The notes beneath the pieces were generated by a model. The model searched no databases. It worked only from the letters and a program-made list of their open reading frames with translations, and was not told the DNA's origin. DNA of 64,000 nt, taken from positions 1 to 64,000 of the forward strand of contig JASANZ010002210.1 in NCBI GenBank assembly GCA_030849805.1, given 5' to 3'. Position 1 is the first letter of the stretch; every line of letters begins with the position of its first letter. Both the position numbers and the translations under genes were made by a program. Shown here one piece after another: positions 28,469-37,595 of the stretch. Source of the stretch: Sergeia podlipaevii (Eukaryota > Euglenozoa > Kinetoplastea > Trypanosomatida > Trypanosomatidae).

Positions 28469-30205
28469 ATGTTTGGTTCTGCAACCCCCGCGGCGAAGAC
28501 CGCCACTGACCTCAAGAATCTGACCGGGCTCAAGGAGGAGCGTGCCAAGGAGTGCTTTGGTGTCGGTGGAAACTACCCCGCTGCCCTCGCATCTTTTGTT
28601 CAGTCGTATTCTGAGATTCCCGACGCGTACTTTGATGACCGTTCTATCACAACAAAAAATGCCAAGCAGATTAACGAGGAGCTCCTTGTAATTTATAAGA
28701 AGGCACGCGAACTGAAGACAAAGTCTGGAAAGAGCGACAACGAGGTGTGGAAGATGTACGAGCAGGCTCCTGCAACCCCCAGCCCGTTTTCCTCTGCTAT
28801 TGGAAACGCCCAAACAGAGACGAACTCCGCTTCTCCCTTTTCAAGTGTTCCTGTTGCCTTTGGTGCTGCCAAGCCCGCAGGGACGAACTCCGCTTCTCCC
28901 TTTTCAAGTGTTCCTGCTGCCTTTGGTGCTGCCAAGCCCGCAGGGACGAACTCCGCTTCTCCCTTTTCAAGTGTTCCTGCTGCCTTTGGTGCTGCCAAGC
29001 CCGCTTCTGCTTTCGCGAGCGCATTTAATACCGCGAATCCTGCGATAGTTTCTGCTGCTCCAGCTTCAACTGTGTCCTTTGGGTTTGGCACTGCACCAGT
29101 CACGACTGGCCCCGTCGCTGTCGCTGATTTTGGCGTGAAGGCAGTTGCGGTGAGGGACGAACCTCCCAAGAAGTCGGTCAAGTACCATGAGCCGACCCAC
29201 TTCACAGGTCCCTACTTTTCAATGCCAGATTTCTGGGAGAAGGAGGTGGTCGAGAGAGCGCCACTGCTCAACCTAAACAAAGGATTTCTCGAGGCACACA
29301 GGGATGATCTTCGTACCCGTCTGGAGAAGTGGATGGGTCCTGTCTCCTTCAGCAGGGGCCCGGTCAAATACGTGGATATTGAAGACGAGGACGAGGAGGT
29401 GGTGCGAGTGATCATCAAGGATGCGGATCGCACCTTCTTTAGTCCCGTTCACCGCAGGAAGCTCGTTGAGTTTCTTAACGCGATGTACAACGAGTTTGGC
29501 ACATATGGACAGGCGATGAGCTATCTCGCTGGTATTTGCATGTTAGTCCTCACTGAGGAGGAGACTGCTGCGGTGATTCGTCATGTAGCGAAGAACCACA
29601 TCAAGCGGCACTGGGAAGCAGAGGCGGTAGGGTTCGCCACGAGCGCGTGGGTAGTGGAGTACTTTATGCAGCAGCACTTCCCTGACGTAGCGGCGCACTT
29701 GGACAGCTTCAATTTTTGGCCTGATACGTACTTGCAAAAAATTCTCACAGGCCTGTGCATCCACGTGCTCGACTTTGCTGATCTGTTTGATTTCCTTGAC
29801 TCCTTCATGAAGGGTGGGTTCCCCTATCTTGTGCGCTTCTGTCTTGCCGTCGTTGAGCGTTTTCGCACCGACCTACTCAAAATTCAATCGTCAAACGAGG
29901 CGAACACTGTCTATGAAATTATGCGTCTTGACCACCGTACTGCCGACCACGAGGACATCCGTGCCATTCTTGCCCGTGCCAACACCATCGACCTTGGGGA
30001 TGACGAAGCACGCATGGATATCATTCGCTCCGAGGTGTATGAGAAGAAAGTGGAGCCGCGACTGAAGCGTGCCCCCAAGACAGACACCTTTGAGCCTTGC
30101 CAACGTTGTAACGAAAAGCGTCCGAGTTGGTACTGCGATGAGCTTGGCGCCGTATGCGACGATTGCAGAAATGATACTCCTAACTTCACCTATGAGAAGT
30201 ACTAG
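28469..30205 (+). CDS. FG-repeat TBC-domain RabGAP with C-terminal zinc finger
   Basis: A 578-residue protein combining nucleoporin-like and RabGAP features. Residues about 10-85 are helical. Residues 105-220 carry FG-type repeats, including three 21-residue copies (SPFSSVP then FGAAKP) from a 63-bp tandem repeat, then FGFGTAP. Residues about 290-500 form a TBC domain with both catalytic fingers: the IxxDxxR motif IIKDADR (Arg321) and YGQ (Gln348), followed by AMSYLAGICMLVL. The C-terminus has a CxxC...CxxC zinc finger (CQRC, CDDC). TBC proteins promote GTP hydrolysis by Rab GTPases. I recall that a TBC protein has been found with the trypanosome nuclear pore, which would fit, but that is memory. 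Start 28469 is the first ATG. Confidence 0.83.
   Translation: MFGSATPAAKTATDLKNLTGLKEERAKECFGVGGNYPAALASFVQSYSEIPDAYFDDRSITTKNAKQINEELLVIYKKARELKTKSGKSDNEVWKMYEQAPATPSPFSSAIGNAQTETNSASPFSSVPVAFGAAKPAGTNSASPFSSVPAAFGAAKPAGTNSASPFSSVPAAFGAAKPASAFASAFNTANPAIVSAAPASTVSFGFGTAPVTTGPVAVADFGVKAVAVRDEPPKKSVKYHEPTHFTGPYFSMPDFWEKEVVERAPLLNLNKGFLEAHRDDLRTRLEKWMGPVSFSRGPVKYVDIEDEDEEVVRVIIKDADRTFFSPVHRRKLVEFLNAMYNEFGTYGQAMSYLAGICMLVLTEEETAAVIRHVAKNHIKRHWEAEAVGFATSAWVVEYFMQQHFPDVAAHLDSFNFWPDTYLQKILTGLCIHVLDFADLFDFLDSFMKGGFPYLVRFCLAVVERFRTDLLKIQSSNEANTVYEIMRLDHRTADHEDIRAILARANTIDLGDDEARMDIIRSEVYEKKVEPRLKRAPKTDTFEPCQRCNEKRPSWYCDELGAVCDDCRNDTPNFTYEKY
28820..29008 (+). repeat. Three tandem 63-bp repeats encoding FG units
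   Basis: Three copies beginning at 28820, 28883 and 28946, each starting ACGAACTCC and encoding 21 residues. Copy one differs from the others at a Val/Ala codon. In-frame unit gain or loss would change FG number without breaking the protein. Confidence 0.92.
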
Positions 30206-30800
30206 AGCCACCTTTCAGGTCTGCCGTTTATCATTTTTTCTTCTGCAGAGAGAGTGTGTGTGTGTGTGTGTGTGTGTGTGGTGGGAGACCCAGAACAACT
30301 ATTTGTTAAGGAAATTGAAAAAGTGTGACGAATCATACATATAGATAATCACATCAGCAGCTAAGGGAAGATCCTCCAGAAATCGTTGTAAGGTAGCTAA
30401 CTACAAGAGCGCCTCTGAGCGAACAAAAGTGCTCGCAAAGTAGCAGTAAACTGGAAAGAAGATAAAGGAAACCTTACAATTATTGATGGTGTGGCCCTAT
30501 TTGGTGACTTTTCATAATTACTCTCTTCTCAGAAGAAAGGACTCATTGCTCGATCAATCTTTTCATTGTGCCAACTTATCTTTTTTTTTTCCCCTCTCTT
30601 CCATCACCGTACAGTCCCTTGTTCGGTATCTTTTGTTTTTCTTTTCCCCCTTTTTTATTTGAAAAAAAGAAGCGGAAGAGGGTAACTATTTTTTTAAAGG
30701 AAGTTTTGCTCATTATTGCGATTTAGCTTCAGGCATCAGTGTGAGTCCCCCCCCCCCTCCTCCCCATTCTCCCTCTCCCTCCCTCTACGGTCGAAGCAAA
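30206..30800. other. Intergenic spacer
   Basis: Has a GT run (30254-30281), a T/C tract (30583-30605), another pyrimidine tract (30630-30660), and a C run at 30748-30757 just before the next start. No gene seen. Confidence 0.55.
30254..30281. repeat. GT microsatellite
   Basis: GT dinucleotide run of about 13-14 units in the 3' flank of the TBC gene. Confidence 0.85.
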
Positions 30801-32582
30801 ATGGAAAAAGAGGAGAAAATTACGCTGATAAATAATGTAGAACAAGAATCAGATGAGAGGCTGGAAGTAGGTGCAGAACCGCAGCGCAGCCGCCTCTCAT
30901 CACTCTGGCAGGAATCTGACACGCTTCTTGGTGCCTTCGTAGCGCTTCCCATATCTGAGAAAGCTAAGCTGGCTGGCATTGTTATATGTGCATGTACGCT
31001 TTCCCAGGTCATCTCTTTGCTCACGTACTTGAATGCCAACTCCTATTTCAGCTTCGACGTGTTTCCCGCTGGATTGCTCACTCCACTTCAGGGCGTCGCG
31101 GTGACAATGTGCGCGCTGGCCATCTTGCTTTACATTTTGGCCACAGCGAATCTGATCACTGGTTTCGAGGCCGCCCAGCCGCAGATCCACGCGAGCGCCG
31201 AATTTTCCATCTACGTGCTGTTTATTTTTCTCTGCGATCGCACTTCCATAATTCCGCGTCGCGACAAGGACTTCAATCCCGACTTCTTTTGGTTTCTTAT
31301 TCTCGCGCTCTTCGGGGCTGGGCTGTGCACGCTTACCAAGGCGAAGCCTCCACCACCCCCACTGACTCCGCAAGTAGCACCTGAGCCGGAGGATGCAACT
31401 TCAGTGCCTATTGTGATGCAAGAGGCAGATCCGCCGCGCACATTCCACGTGGCGCATCTCAACCGCAATCAGACAGAGGAATGGAAAGGGTGGATGCAGG
31501 TGATTTTCTTGTGGTATCACTACTTTGACAACAAGAAAATATACAACGCGATTCGTCTCTTCATTGCATCGTATGTTTGGATGACCGGATTTGGCAACTT
31601 CTCGTACTACTACATAAAGGAGGATTTCTCCTTCAGTCGCTTTTGCCAGATGCAGTGGCGTCTCAACTTCTTTGTTATATGTGTGTGTCTCATCATGCGC
31701 AACGAGTATATGCTGTACTACATCTGTCCATTACACACCCTCTTTACCGTCATGATCTTCTTTGTGCTCAAGTTCCGCCACGGTATGAATCGCACTAACC
31801 GCGGTGTTGCGATTAAATTCAGTGGCGTCTTTGTGCTTGCGTTGATTTTGTGGGATTTCTGGTTTTCCACGGCGCTTTTTAGCTATCTTTGGTATCCGCT
31901 CAAGTGGTTGGTGCGCTACGATGATCCCTACCGACCCACTCGCGATGTCATGTCCGAGTGGTTCTTTCGGTCTAAACTTGACCACCTCGTGTGGATCCTT
32001 GGTATGCTAAATGCGTATACGCATCCCAACGTGGATGCGTTTCTTGTTTCCCTTGATAACAAGCGCCCGTTGCATGGTCGCGCCATCAAAGTGTGCATTG
32101 TCTCCGCCACACTGCTCATTTTTTACCTGTATTACATTTTTGTTTTCAGTCGTAAGAAGAATGAGTACAACACGGTGCATCCGTTCACCTCGTTTGTGCC
32201 CATTTTGGCGTTTCTGGTGCTACGTAACATTTCCAAGCGGGCTCGCATGTATCACGTGCACCTTTTTGAGTTTCTCGGCAAGATTACCCTTGAGACGTAC
32301 ATTACGCAGTTCCACATCTGGATGGGGACAACAGGAATCAATGGATCGCCCAAGCAGCTGCTCAAGATACTGCCGGGTGACTTTCCCATGTGTGACTTTG
32401 TACTGGCATCTGTCGTCACAACGGCTGTGTCCTTTCGCTTATTTCACACAAGTAATGTCGTACGCACAGTCGTTATCCCCTCCAAGGCTAGCAACAGTGT
32501 CATTCTACAAAACATCGCGCTCGTTTTGGTATTTTGTGCGGCTATTTTTCTGTGGCACTGGCGCTTTATGTGGTATTTTTAA
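30801..32582 (+). CDS. Cas1p-type multi-span O-acyltransferase
   Basis: A 593-residue membrane protein with about 12 hydrophobic spans. It matches the Cas1p 10-TM acyltransferase domain: EWKGWMQVIFLWYHYFDNKK (Trp228 in this block), then IYNAIRLFIASYVWMTGFGNF, MQWRLNFFVICVC and HNVDAF-like luminal loops, with SKLDHLVWILGM and KITLETYITQFHIWM later. The family transfers O-acetyl groups to glycans in the Golgi (fungal Cas1, plant RWA, animal CASD1). The N-terminal part has a cytosolic tail (1-45) and two to four spans, but no GDSL/SGNH luminal domain as in CASD1, so a partner might supply it. Acceptor here is unknown. The first ATG is at 30801. Confidence 0.85.
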   Translation: MEKEEKITLINNVEQESDERLEVGAEPQRSRLSSLWQESDTLLGAFVALPISEKAKLAGIVICACTLSQVISLLTYLNANSYFSFDVFPAGLLTPLQGVAVTMCALAILLYILATANLITGFEAAQPQIHASAEFSIYVLFIFLCDRTSIIPRRDKDFNPDFFWFLILALFGAGLCTLTKAKPPPPPLTPQVAPEPEDATSVPIVMQEADPPRTFHVAHLNRNQTEEWKGWMQVIFLWYHYFDNKKIYNAIRLFIASYVWMTGFGNFSYYYIKEDFSFSRFCQMQWRLNFFVICVCLIMRNEYMLYYICPLHTLFTVMIFFVLKFRHGMNRTNRGVAIKFSGVFVLALILWDFWFSTALFSYLWYPLKWLVRYDDPYRPTRDVMSEWFFRSKLDHLVWILGMLNAYTHPNVDAFLVSLDNKRPLHGRAIKVCIVSATLLIFYLYYIFVFSRKKNEYNTVHPFTSFVPILAFLVLRNISKRARMYHVHLFEFLGKITLETYITQFHIWMGTTGINGSPKQLLKILPGDFPMCDFVLASVVTTAVSFRLFHTSNVVRTVVIPSKASNSVILQNIALVLVFCAAIFLWHWRFMWYF

Positions 32583-33657
32583 ATAACAGGGACACAAAAG
32601 GGAAAGGTTTTTCCATAGCAGCGCCTCGTGGTTTCAAAGGCACTGCCGCAATAACTTAAAAAAGAAAACAAAAACATATGTTATTTTGCTTGCTGGTTGG
32701 GTGGTGCTGTTTGAAAATCCTCCGTCGGTGAGCGGCTTGATTGTAGGCATCTCCGATATAAACTCAACATTGGCGTGTCTCCATTTACTTCCTTTCTTTT
32801 CTTTTGGTAAGAGGCTGCAGGATAAATAGAGACGGGGTGGCGAGAGAGAGAGAGAGATCATTTTATTCGGCTTGTAGGAAATGTACTCTTTGGTGTATGC
32901 ACGGCACAGGGTTCGCTTCTCATATTTGTTTATTCAGTTTCCTGTACTTCCTCTATTGCTTTGGATCTCCCCTTTTTCTCTCAGCAAAGATTTGTGAAGA
33001 AGAAAAAAGTTTACTACAACTTTTACAAATCCCTCAGGCCCCATCTCGACGGAGGCTCTTTGATACCACGTAGATAGAGAGGCTCGGAAGTTTCCATTTA
33101 ATTCGTAAGATGACGCCTAAAATCGCCATAATATATATATATGTATATATTAAAGTCCCAAAGGGGCTTCTGAAAAAGCAATAATGGAGGCGTATCACAG
33201 GGGATTGTGTACGTTATATTCCTTTTCTCGTGTCTCATTTCCGCATTCGCTGTATGAAACAAAAAGGGAATGCAATAGAGGCAATTAACTAATTTTCTAA
33301 GTGGATCAGGACGCATGAGTGTGAGTGTATATATGCTTATCTAAATGTAATAAACGCACACCTACGATCGAGTCCCATTTTGTCTACAGAAAAAAAAAGG
33401 AACGCGAACAGGAAACAAAAAGATGATGAGCAATGAGGGATTGTTGCGCCGTTGTGCTTCCTGTCTGAATATCTGTGTGGTGCTATGTTTTCTTTTCATT
33501 AATTTTACTTTCCCTAATCTCCCTTTATCTATCCATCCTTCTACTTTTTGGTTTCTTCGCTTGCGTGTGTATGTGCTTGCTAGAAGTACTGCTCACTCGC
33601 TCACGTCTATCTTTCCCCCCCCCCTCAACAACAACATCAACAGCAACACAAGAAGAC
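32583..33657. other. Intergenic spacer
   Basis: About 1.1 kb with A/T-rich segments (33130-33150) and a C-rich pyrimidine tract at 33612-33625 followed by a CAACA-rich leader, which likely places the next splice acceptor. No gene seen. Confidence 0.5.
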
Positions 33658-34455
33658 ATGCTGCGAAACCGCGCTAATCTGGCGCGAGAGCAGAAGTCCA
33701 TGTCGCACCCAAACGACCGCCGTGTGCGTCAACTCGAGAAGAAGCAGAAGCGCAACGACAAGGCGCTCAATAGCAAGGACAAACTCAAGGTAGAAAAAGC
33801 GCAGAAGGTGGTGCGCTTTTTTTGGTTCCGCGAGCAGTGTGTATCGCTGAGCTACACAACACAGCCCGTTTCAGAAGAGACGATACACACGCTCACTCAA
33901 ATCCACATTGACCGCAACGTGGCGGAAATTGCAGAGCTCAAGAAGGTGCGCAACCCGGCAGTGGGTCGCATCAGGCAGTTGGAGGCGCTGCGAGAGATGG
34001 AGCTAGAGGCGTACCGCTCCTCCAAGGGCATTGAGGTGCCGAATCTTTTAGACGCCGACAACGTGGAGGTGCTGACAAAGATGTGGGATGGAGAGTCGGA
34101 CACTGTCATGGTGGTCACGGGCATGCATCTGACTCTTGGGCGACGCAGTTTGGCGAGTGCAGGCGAGATCGCAGCGCTGCAGGAGCGGCTGAAGCCAATT
34201 GAAGAAATCCGGGAGCAATCCACCTCAATCCTGCCCAAGCGCGCTCTCCGCTTCCACGCCAAAGGCAAGGAAATCATGATTGCTGCCGCCACAGCAGCGG
34301 CTACGGCAAAGAAGGCGGCACGCAACACCTCCGTCAAGAAGATCGACACGTCTCTCAAGGCCACGCAACAGCGTATCAAAGACGCAGGCGTGAAGCAGCA
34401 GCAGGCGCGTCTCAAAGAGCGTCGTAACGCCGTGCTAGCCCTAAAACGCGAGTAA
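33658..34455 (+). CDS. TMA16-like ribosome-associated protein
   Basis: A 265-residue basic protein. Residues about 15-165 resemble TMA16 (DUF2962): SHPNDRRVRQLEKKQKRNDK, a VVRFFWFREQC segment, THIHIDRN-type helix (LTQIHIDRNVAEIAELKKVR) and the block KGIEVPNLLDADNVEVLTKMWDGE, which matches the G-x-E-V-P-D-L...W-D-G core. Yeast Tma16 joins late nuclear pre-60S particles. The C-terminal 100 residues are Ala/Lys-rich and helical, as in nucleolar proteins. The ATG at 33658 follows a CAACAACA-rich leader after a C/T tract. It is the last plus-strand gene before the strand switch. Confidence 0.75.
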   Translation: MLRNRANLAREQKSMSHPNDRRVRQLEKKQKRNDKALNSKDKLKVEKAQKVVRFFWFREQCVSLSYTTQPVSEETIHTLTQIHIDRNVAEIAELKKVRNPAVGRIRQLEALREMELEAYRSSKGIEVPNLLDADNVEVLTKMWDGESDTVMVVTGMHLTLGRRSLASAGEIAALQERLKPIEEIREQSTSILPKRALRFHAKGKEIMIAAATAAATAKKAARNTSVKKIDTSLKATQQRIKDAGVKQQQARLKERRNAVLALKRE

Positions 34456-34667
34456 AATGTATAACCTAAACAAATTTAACATTTAAAAAAAATGTACTAC
34501 CACTGTTTTGCGTATGGAGGCGAGCCACATGCTGCTGCACCACGATGCCCATACTGTCTGTCTACGTACACAACAAAAAAAAGATGCTTGCAACAAGAAC
34601 AACAACAAAAAAAATCATTCCTTCTCGTTTCTTACTTACTCTTTTCAACGCACAGGAAAAAAAGGTT

Positions 34668-34739
34668 GGGCCACTGCGGGAATCGAACCCGCGACAACTC
34701 GCACCCAAAGCGAGTATCATGCCACTAGACCAAGTGGCC
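34668..34739 (-). tRNA. tRNA-Pro(TGG)
   Basis: Cloverleaf by eye on the minus strand, 72 nt: acceptor GGCCACT/AGTGGCC, anticodon stem CTCGC/GCGAG around loop TTTGGGT (anticodon TGG), T arm with GGGTTCGATTCCC. A T7 run follows as a Pol III terminator. Confidence 0.95.
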
Positions 34740-34797
34740 ACAAAGCGGAGCCCTCTTGGTACTAGCGCACTATCTCTTTGGCACCTAAAGCGAAAAG

Positions 34798-34879
34798 TGA
34801 TGAGAGTGGGGTTTGAACCCACGCCCTCGAAAGGATTGGAACCTTAATCCAACGTCTTAGACCACTCGACCATCTCACC
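34798..34879 (-). tRNA. tRNA-Leu(AAG), copy 1
   Basis: 82 nt class II tRNA: acceptor GGTGAGA/TCTCATC, anticodon stem TTGGA/TCCAA around TTAAGGT (anticodon AAG), an extra arm, and T arm GGGTTCAAACCCC. A TTTT terminator follows. Confidence 0.95.
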
Positions 34880-34942
34880 TTGTCGCTCCACACAATTCCC
34901 CCGAGTTCACAGAGCACCGAAATGGAATTTCACAAGAGAAAA

Positions 34943-35016
34943 TACGCAGTTCGGGACTTGAACCCGAGACCTTCGCCGTGTTAAAGCGACGTCATAACCA
35001 CCTAGACCAACCGCGC
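34943..35016 (-). tRNA. tRNA-Val(AAC), copy 1
   Basis: 74 nt: acceptor GCGCGGT/ACTGCGT, anticodon stem TCGCT/GGCGA with loop TTAACAC (anticodon AAC), T arm CGGGTTCAAGTCCCG, and a TTTT terminator. It differs from the plus-strand copy by one base in the D arm (TTGGTC against TTAGTC). Confidence 0.93.
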
Positions 35017-36340
35017 ATGCCGCACGTCACTATTTCGAGACAATACTGCGTGAAACTCGGTACTTTCCTTCCTTCCTCCTGCGCCGCTGAACCGCCCCCA
35101 CTCAGCCGAACCATGCGCGCTGTTACGTCCGCGTGCCTCTCCTCTAAGCCAGCGCTCTGCCAGTATATTGAAGCGTTACCCATGCACTAAGTACATGAAG
35201 TAAGCACTTCGCAAGCAGTGTATACCAAAGGTCAAAAAGACTGATGCGGTTTAGGCCCCTCTTACAGGCGTTTTCCCCTAGCTTGTTTCTTCTCAAAGTT
35301 GTACATGGATTGAGTTTGGGCCTCCAAGACATGCAAAGGTCCCCTTTATTCCATGAACAAGCGATTGACCTGCAGTATTGCTAAAGATATTGTACTGTTC
35401 AACTTCTTGAGTATGCAAATAATGAAGAAAAGGTGGAGTTAGATGCGCTGAAATCCATATAGGACCGAGTGCATTCTACTGTGCTTTGGATAGCAACGTT
35501 CGGATCCTCTTTGATCAATCTTGTCGGTACCTTGTTTCAAAGAAGAACTTCAAGCACCTTTTTTGTTACCCTTTATAGCAGCATGACACGGAATGTTAAG
35601 ATCAATAAATGGGTACGCCTCCAGAACACTCCCTCTGAGAAAAGAAAAGAAAAAATGAAACAAAAGTTACTGTAGACACACTAGAACTTGACTTGAGCTG
35701 CGCTCTCGTCCGCCAAAAGGACAGATAAGGAAGCCATTACTCTCCTGCATGACGTGCCAGGGTGAAAAATTTACAGAAGCACATCAATAATAGTTGCTAC
35801 TGCCAAACGTGTTTGCTCAGCTGACAGGATATTTGCAATTAGCGCAGGGAAAGCGAAAAATTACCACTGGTTTCCCAGTTACACTGAGTGGGCTCAAGCG
35901 TCACACTTCCGGACCACAGCGCGGTATTCCACCTCAAGCGCTCTGTTTCTATCCAAGTGCAAGCGATTGCCCCCCCTGCAGCTCTGGTGGTGAAGTAGAG
36001 CCAGTTGGCAGCGTGGTTTAACAACAGACGCCGCTACGCCTTTCCTCAAGGTGTTATAGGCACATAACTCAGGTTACTGTACCTAACTGAGGCCCTCACT
36101 CTGGGTAAGAGCAGACGCGGGAAACTGCGTCAAAGGACTAGGTGTTCCTGAGCTTCTTGCTCGAACGAACTATCCGTTCGCGTCTAGTACCTCGCGATGA
36201 GGGAAGCACTATGAGGTAACTCTTTTTTCTTTACTTCACTGAGCTGCGCCAACGGCAAGTCAAGGTCATTCCTGTTGGTCGTCAAGGCTTTGCCATGGTT
36301 TCACACCCATGACTGGAGAGCGGCCACAGGGGATCCAGCG

Positions 36341-36515
36341 CCGGCTGGGTCGCCACGCATGCTAGAAATGGCAGTGTGGTGAACTTTATTCTCCACCCCG
36401 GGGGGTTTTAGTGGGTATGAACTTCGGTGTCTCTCCAATGGCTGAGTCCCACATAACCGATTGTAGCGGTAGGCGTAAATGCCTTTCCTCCCTTTCTAGC
36501 ATGCGCCGGCGGCCC
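36341..36515. repeat. Inverted repeat with CTGGG...GCATGCTAG arms
   Basis: Left arm near 36341-36368 (CTGGGTCGCC then CGCATGCTAGAAA) and right arm near 36491-36515, whose reverse complement reads CTGGGCCGCC then GCGCATGCTAGAAA. A GGGGATC is also shared just outside the arms. The loop is about 120 bases. It may be a fold-back RNA structure or an inverted copy of an element. Confidence 0.7.
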
Positions 36516-36527
36516 AGTTTCGATCCC
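36439..36527 (+). promoter_or_regulatory. Pol III box A and box B-like pair
   Basis: TGGCTGAGTCC (36439-36449) fits box A, and GTTTCGATCCC (36517-36527) fits box B with one mismatch. No cloverleaf can be drawn around them, so they may be a tRNA relic or an extragenic promoter for a divergent small RNA, an arrangement known for trypanosome U6 and 7SL genes. Confidence 0.35.
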
Positions 36528-37026
36528 CACCAAGGTCGGTGCTACTCGAAGAAAAAATTAAAAAAAAAGCGATTGCTTACCTTGACAAATGCAGGACTCT
36601 TCAACGTGGTGTCAAAGTCTAGTACCTTCTTCTGGAGGGAAGCTAAGAACTTCTTGGGTCGGTACCTTGCGTCTGAGTCCCACAGCACAGGTGAAATTGT
36701 CTACGCAAATGTATATCCTTCCTTTACTAGCTCGGAGTAGCACCTAAAAAGTATCTCCATTTGAAAAATGCGACTGATTATGAGTTTGAGCAACTGTTCA
36801 TTGCATCTGCTAGCTACCAGTAAATGAGTTGCGAATTAGCATTGACACCAATTCGAGCTTGGAAAAAAAAAACGTACAACCATAAGCAACCGCCTAATGC
36901 CACCTTTTCCTTGTGAAGCGCATTCCATGTTAACAATTCTCACCAATTAGAGATCAAAGGCCAAGATTGTTTGTAGCTGCTTCAACTTAAACAGTGCTCT
37001 CTCAAAGGCTGAAAATTTGAAAAAAG

Positions 37027-37108
37027 TGATGAGAGTGGGGTTTGAACCCACGCCCTCGAAAGGATTGGAACCTTAATCCAACGTCTTAGACCACTCGACC
37101 ATCTCACC
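37027..37108 (-). tRNA. tRNA-Leu(AAG), copy 2
   Basis: Identical in its 82 nt to copy 1 and on the same strand, with anticodon AAG and an extra arm. A T6 terminator follows. It lies outside the inverted duplication. Confidence 0.95.
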
Positions 37109-37165
37109 TCTTAACTCTGCCATAAGGTACTGTCACAAAATACAAAAATCTCAAAACGGAAAATT

Positions 37166-37237
37166 AGGACCCACCCGGGTTTGAACCGGGGACCATTCGG
37201 ACTGCAGCCGAATGCTCTACCACTGAGCTATGAATCC
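37166..37237 (-). tRNA. tRNA-Cys(GCA)
   Basis: 72 nt: acceptor GGATTCA/TGGGTCC, D arm TAGCTCAGTGGTAGAGC, anticodon stem TTCGG/CCGAA with loop CTGCAGT (anticodon GCA), T arm CCCGGTTCAAACCGGG-like. A TTTT run follows. Confidence 0.94.
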
Positions 37238-37458
37238 GATGAAACAAGCAAAGTGTGCAGAAATTTTAACACAAAGTTTAAAACAGTTTGACAACGGTTA
37301 TCAAATCCAGGGTGCGCAGTTTGGGTCCTTGGTTGACATCACCGTTTCGACTTTTACTAAGCGGTGCAGTCGACTGCCATTAAAATTTTGCGACATCTTC
37401 TTCGGAAGATTTGTGGCATTTTTAACTACGAGTGCTTTGAATTTGCTATTCTTCTCAT

Positions 37459-37532
37459 GCGCGGTTAGTCTAGGTGGTTATGACGTCGCTTTAACACGGC
37501 GAAGGTCTCGGGTTCAAGTCCCGAACTGCGTA
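37459..37532 (+). tRNA. tRNA-Val(AAC), copy 2
   Basis: Plus-strand copy, 74 nt, anticodon AAC, one D-arm base different from copy 1. A TTTT terminator follows directly. Confidence 0.93.
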
Positions 37533-37595
37533 TTTTCTCTTGTGAAATTCCCTTTCGGTACTCTGTGAACTCGGGGGAATTGTGTGGAGCGACAA

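Larger units (their letters stand above)
34793..35019 (-). repeat. Inverted duplication, arm A (Val-Leu tRNA pair)
   Basis: 227 bp that reappear in opposite orientation at 37456-37682 with three mismatches. The arm contains tRNA-Val, a 63-bp spacer and tRNA-Leu, and ends at the Leu terminator T run. Confidence 0.95.
35017..37026. other. Unassigned 2-kb spacer in the strand-switch tRNA cluster
   Basis: This stretch is clearly less A/T-rich than the other spacers and lacks their long pyrimidine runs, but has no long open frame. It holds an inverted repeat at 36341-36515, box A/B-like elements at 36439-36449 and 36517-36527, a structured-looking segment ending in T6 at 36222-36227, and short repeated motifs (GTCGGTACCTT at 35523 and 36658; GTCTAGTACCT at 36182 and 36616). 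Small Pol III RNA genes often sit with tRNAs in these genomes; I could not match this to 5S, U6, U3 or SL RNA by eye, and 7SL stays open. Confidence 0.5.

Noticed and set aside
28820..29008. CRISPR-like array
   Set aside because: Three direct repeats without spacers inside a eukaryotic coding frame.
28747..29028. Alternative frames showing a perfect protein repeat in the FG region
   Set aside because: They mirror the 63-bp DNA repeat; only the frame with FG motifs and the TBC domain continues as a gene.
35100..35155. Eighth tRNA on the minus strand (GGCTTAGAGG and GGTTCGGCT motifs)
   Set aside because: Box A and B-like motifs exist but no acceptor or anticodon stem can be formed.
36411..36740. 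109-codon plus-strand frame in the tRNA spacer
   Set aside because: Overlaps the inverted repeat and box A/B motifs and ends in poly-Lys; no protein-like pattern.
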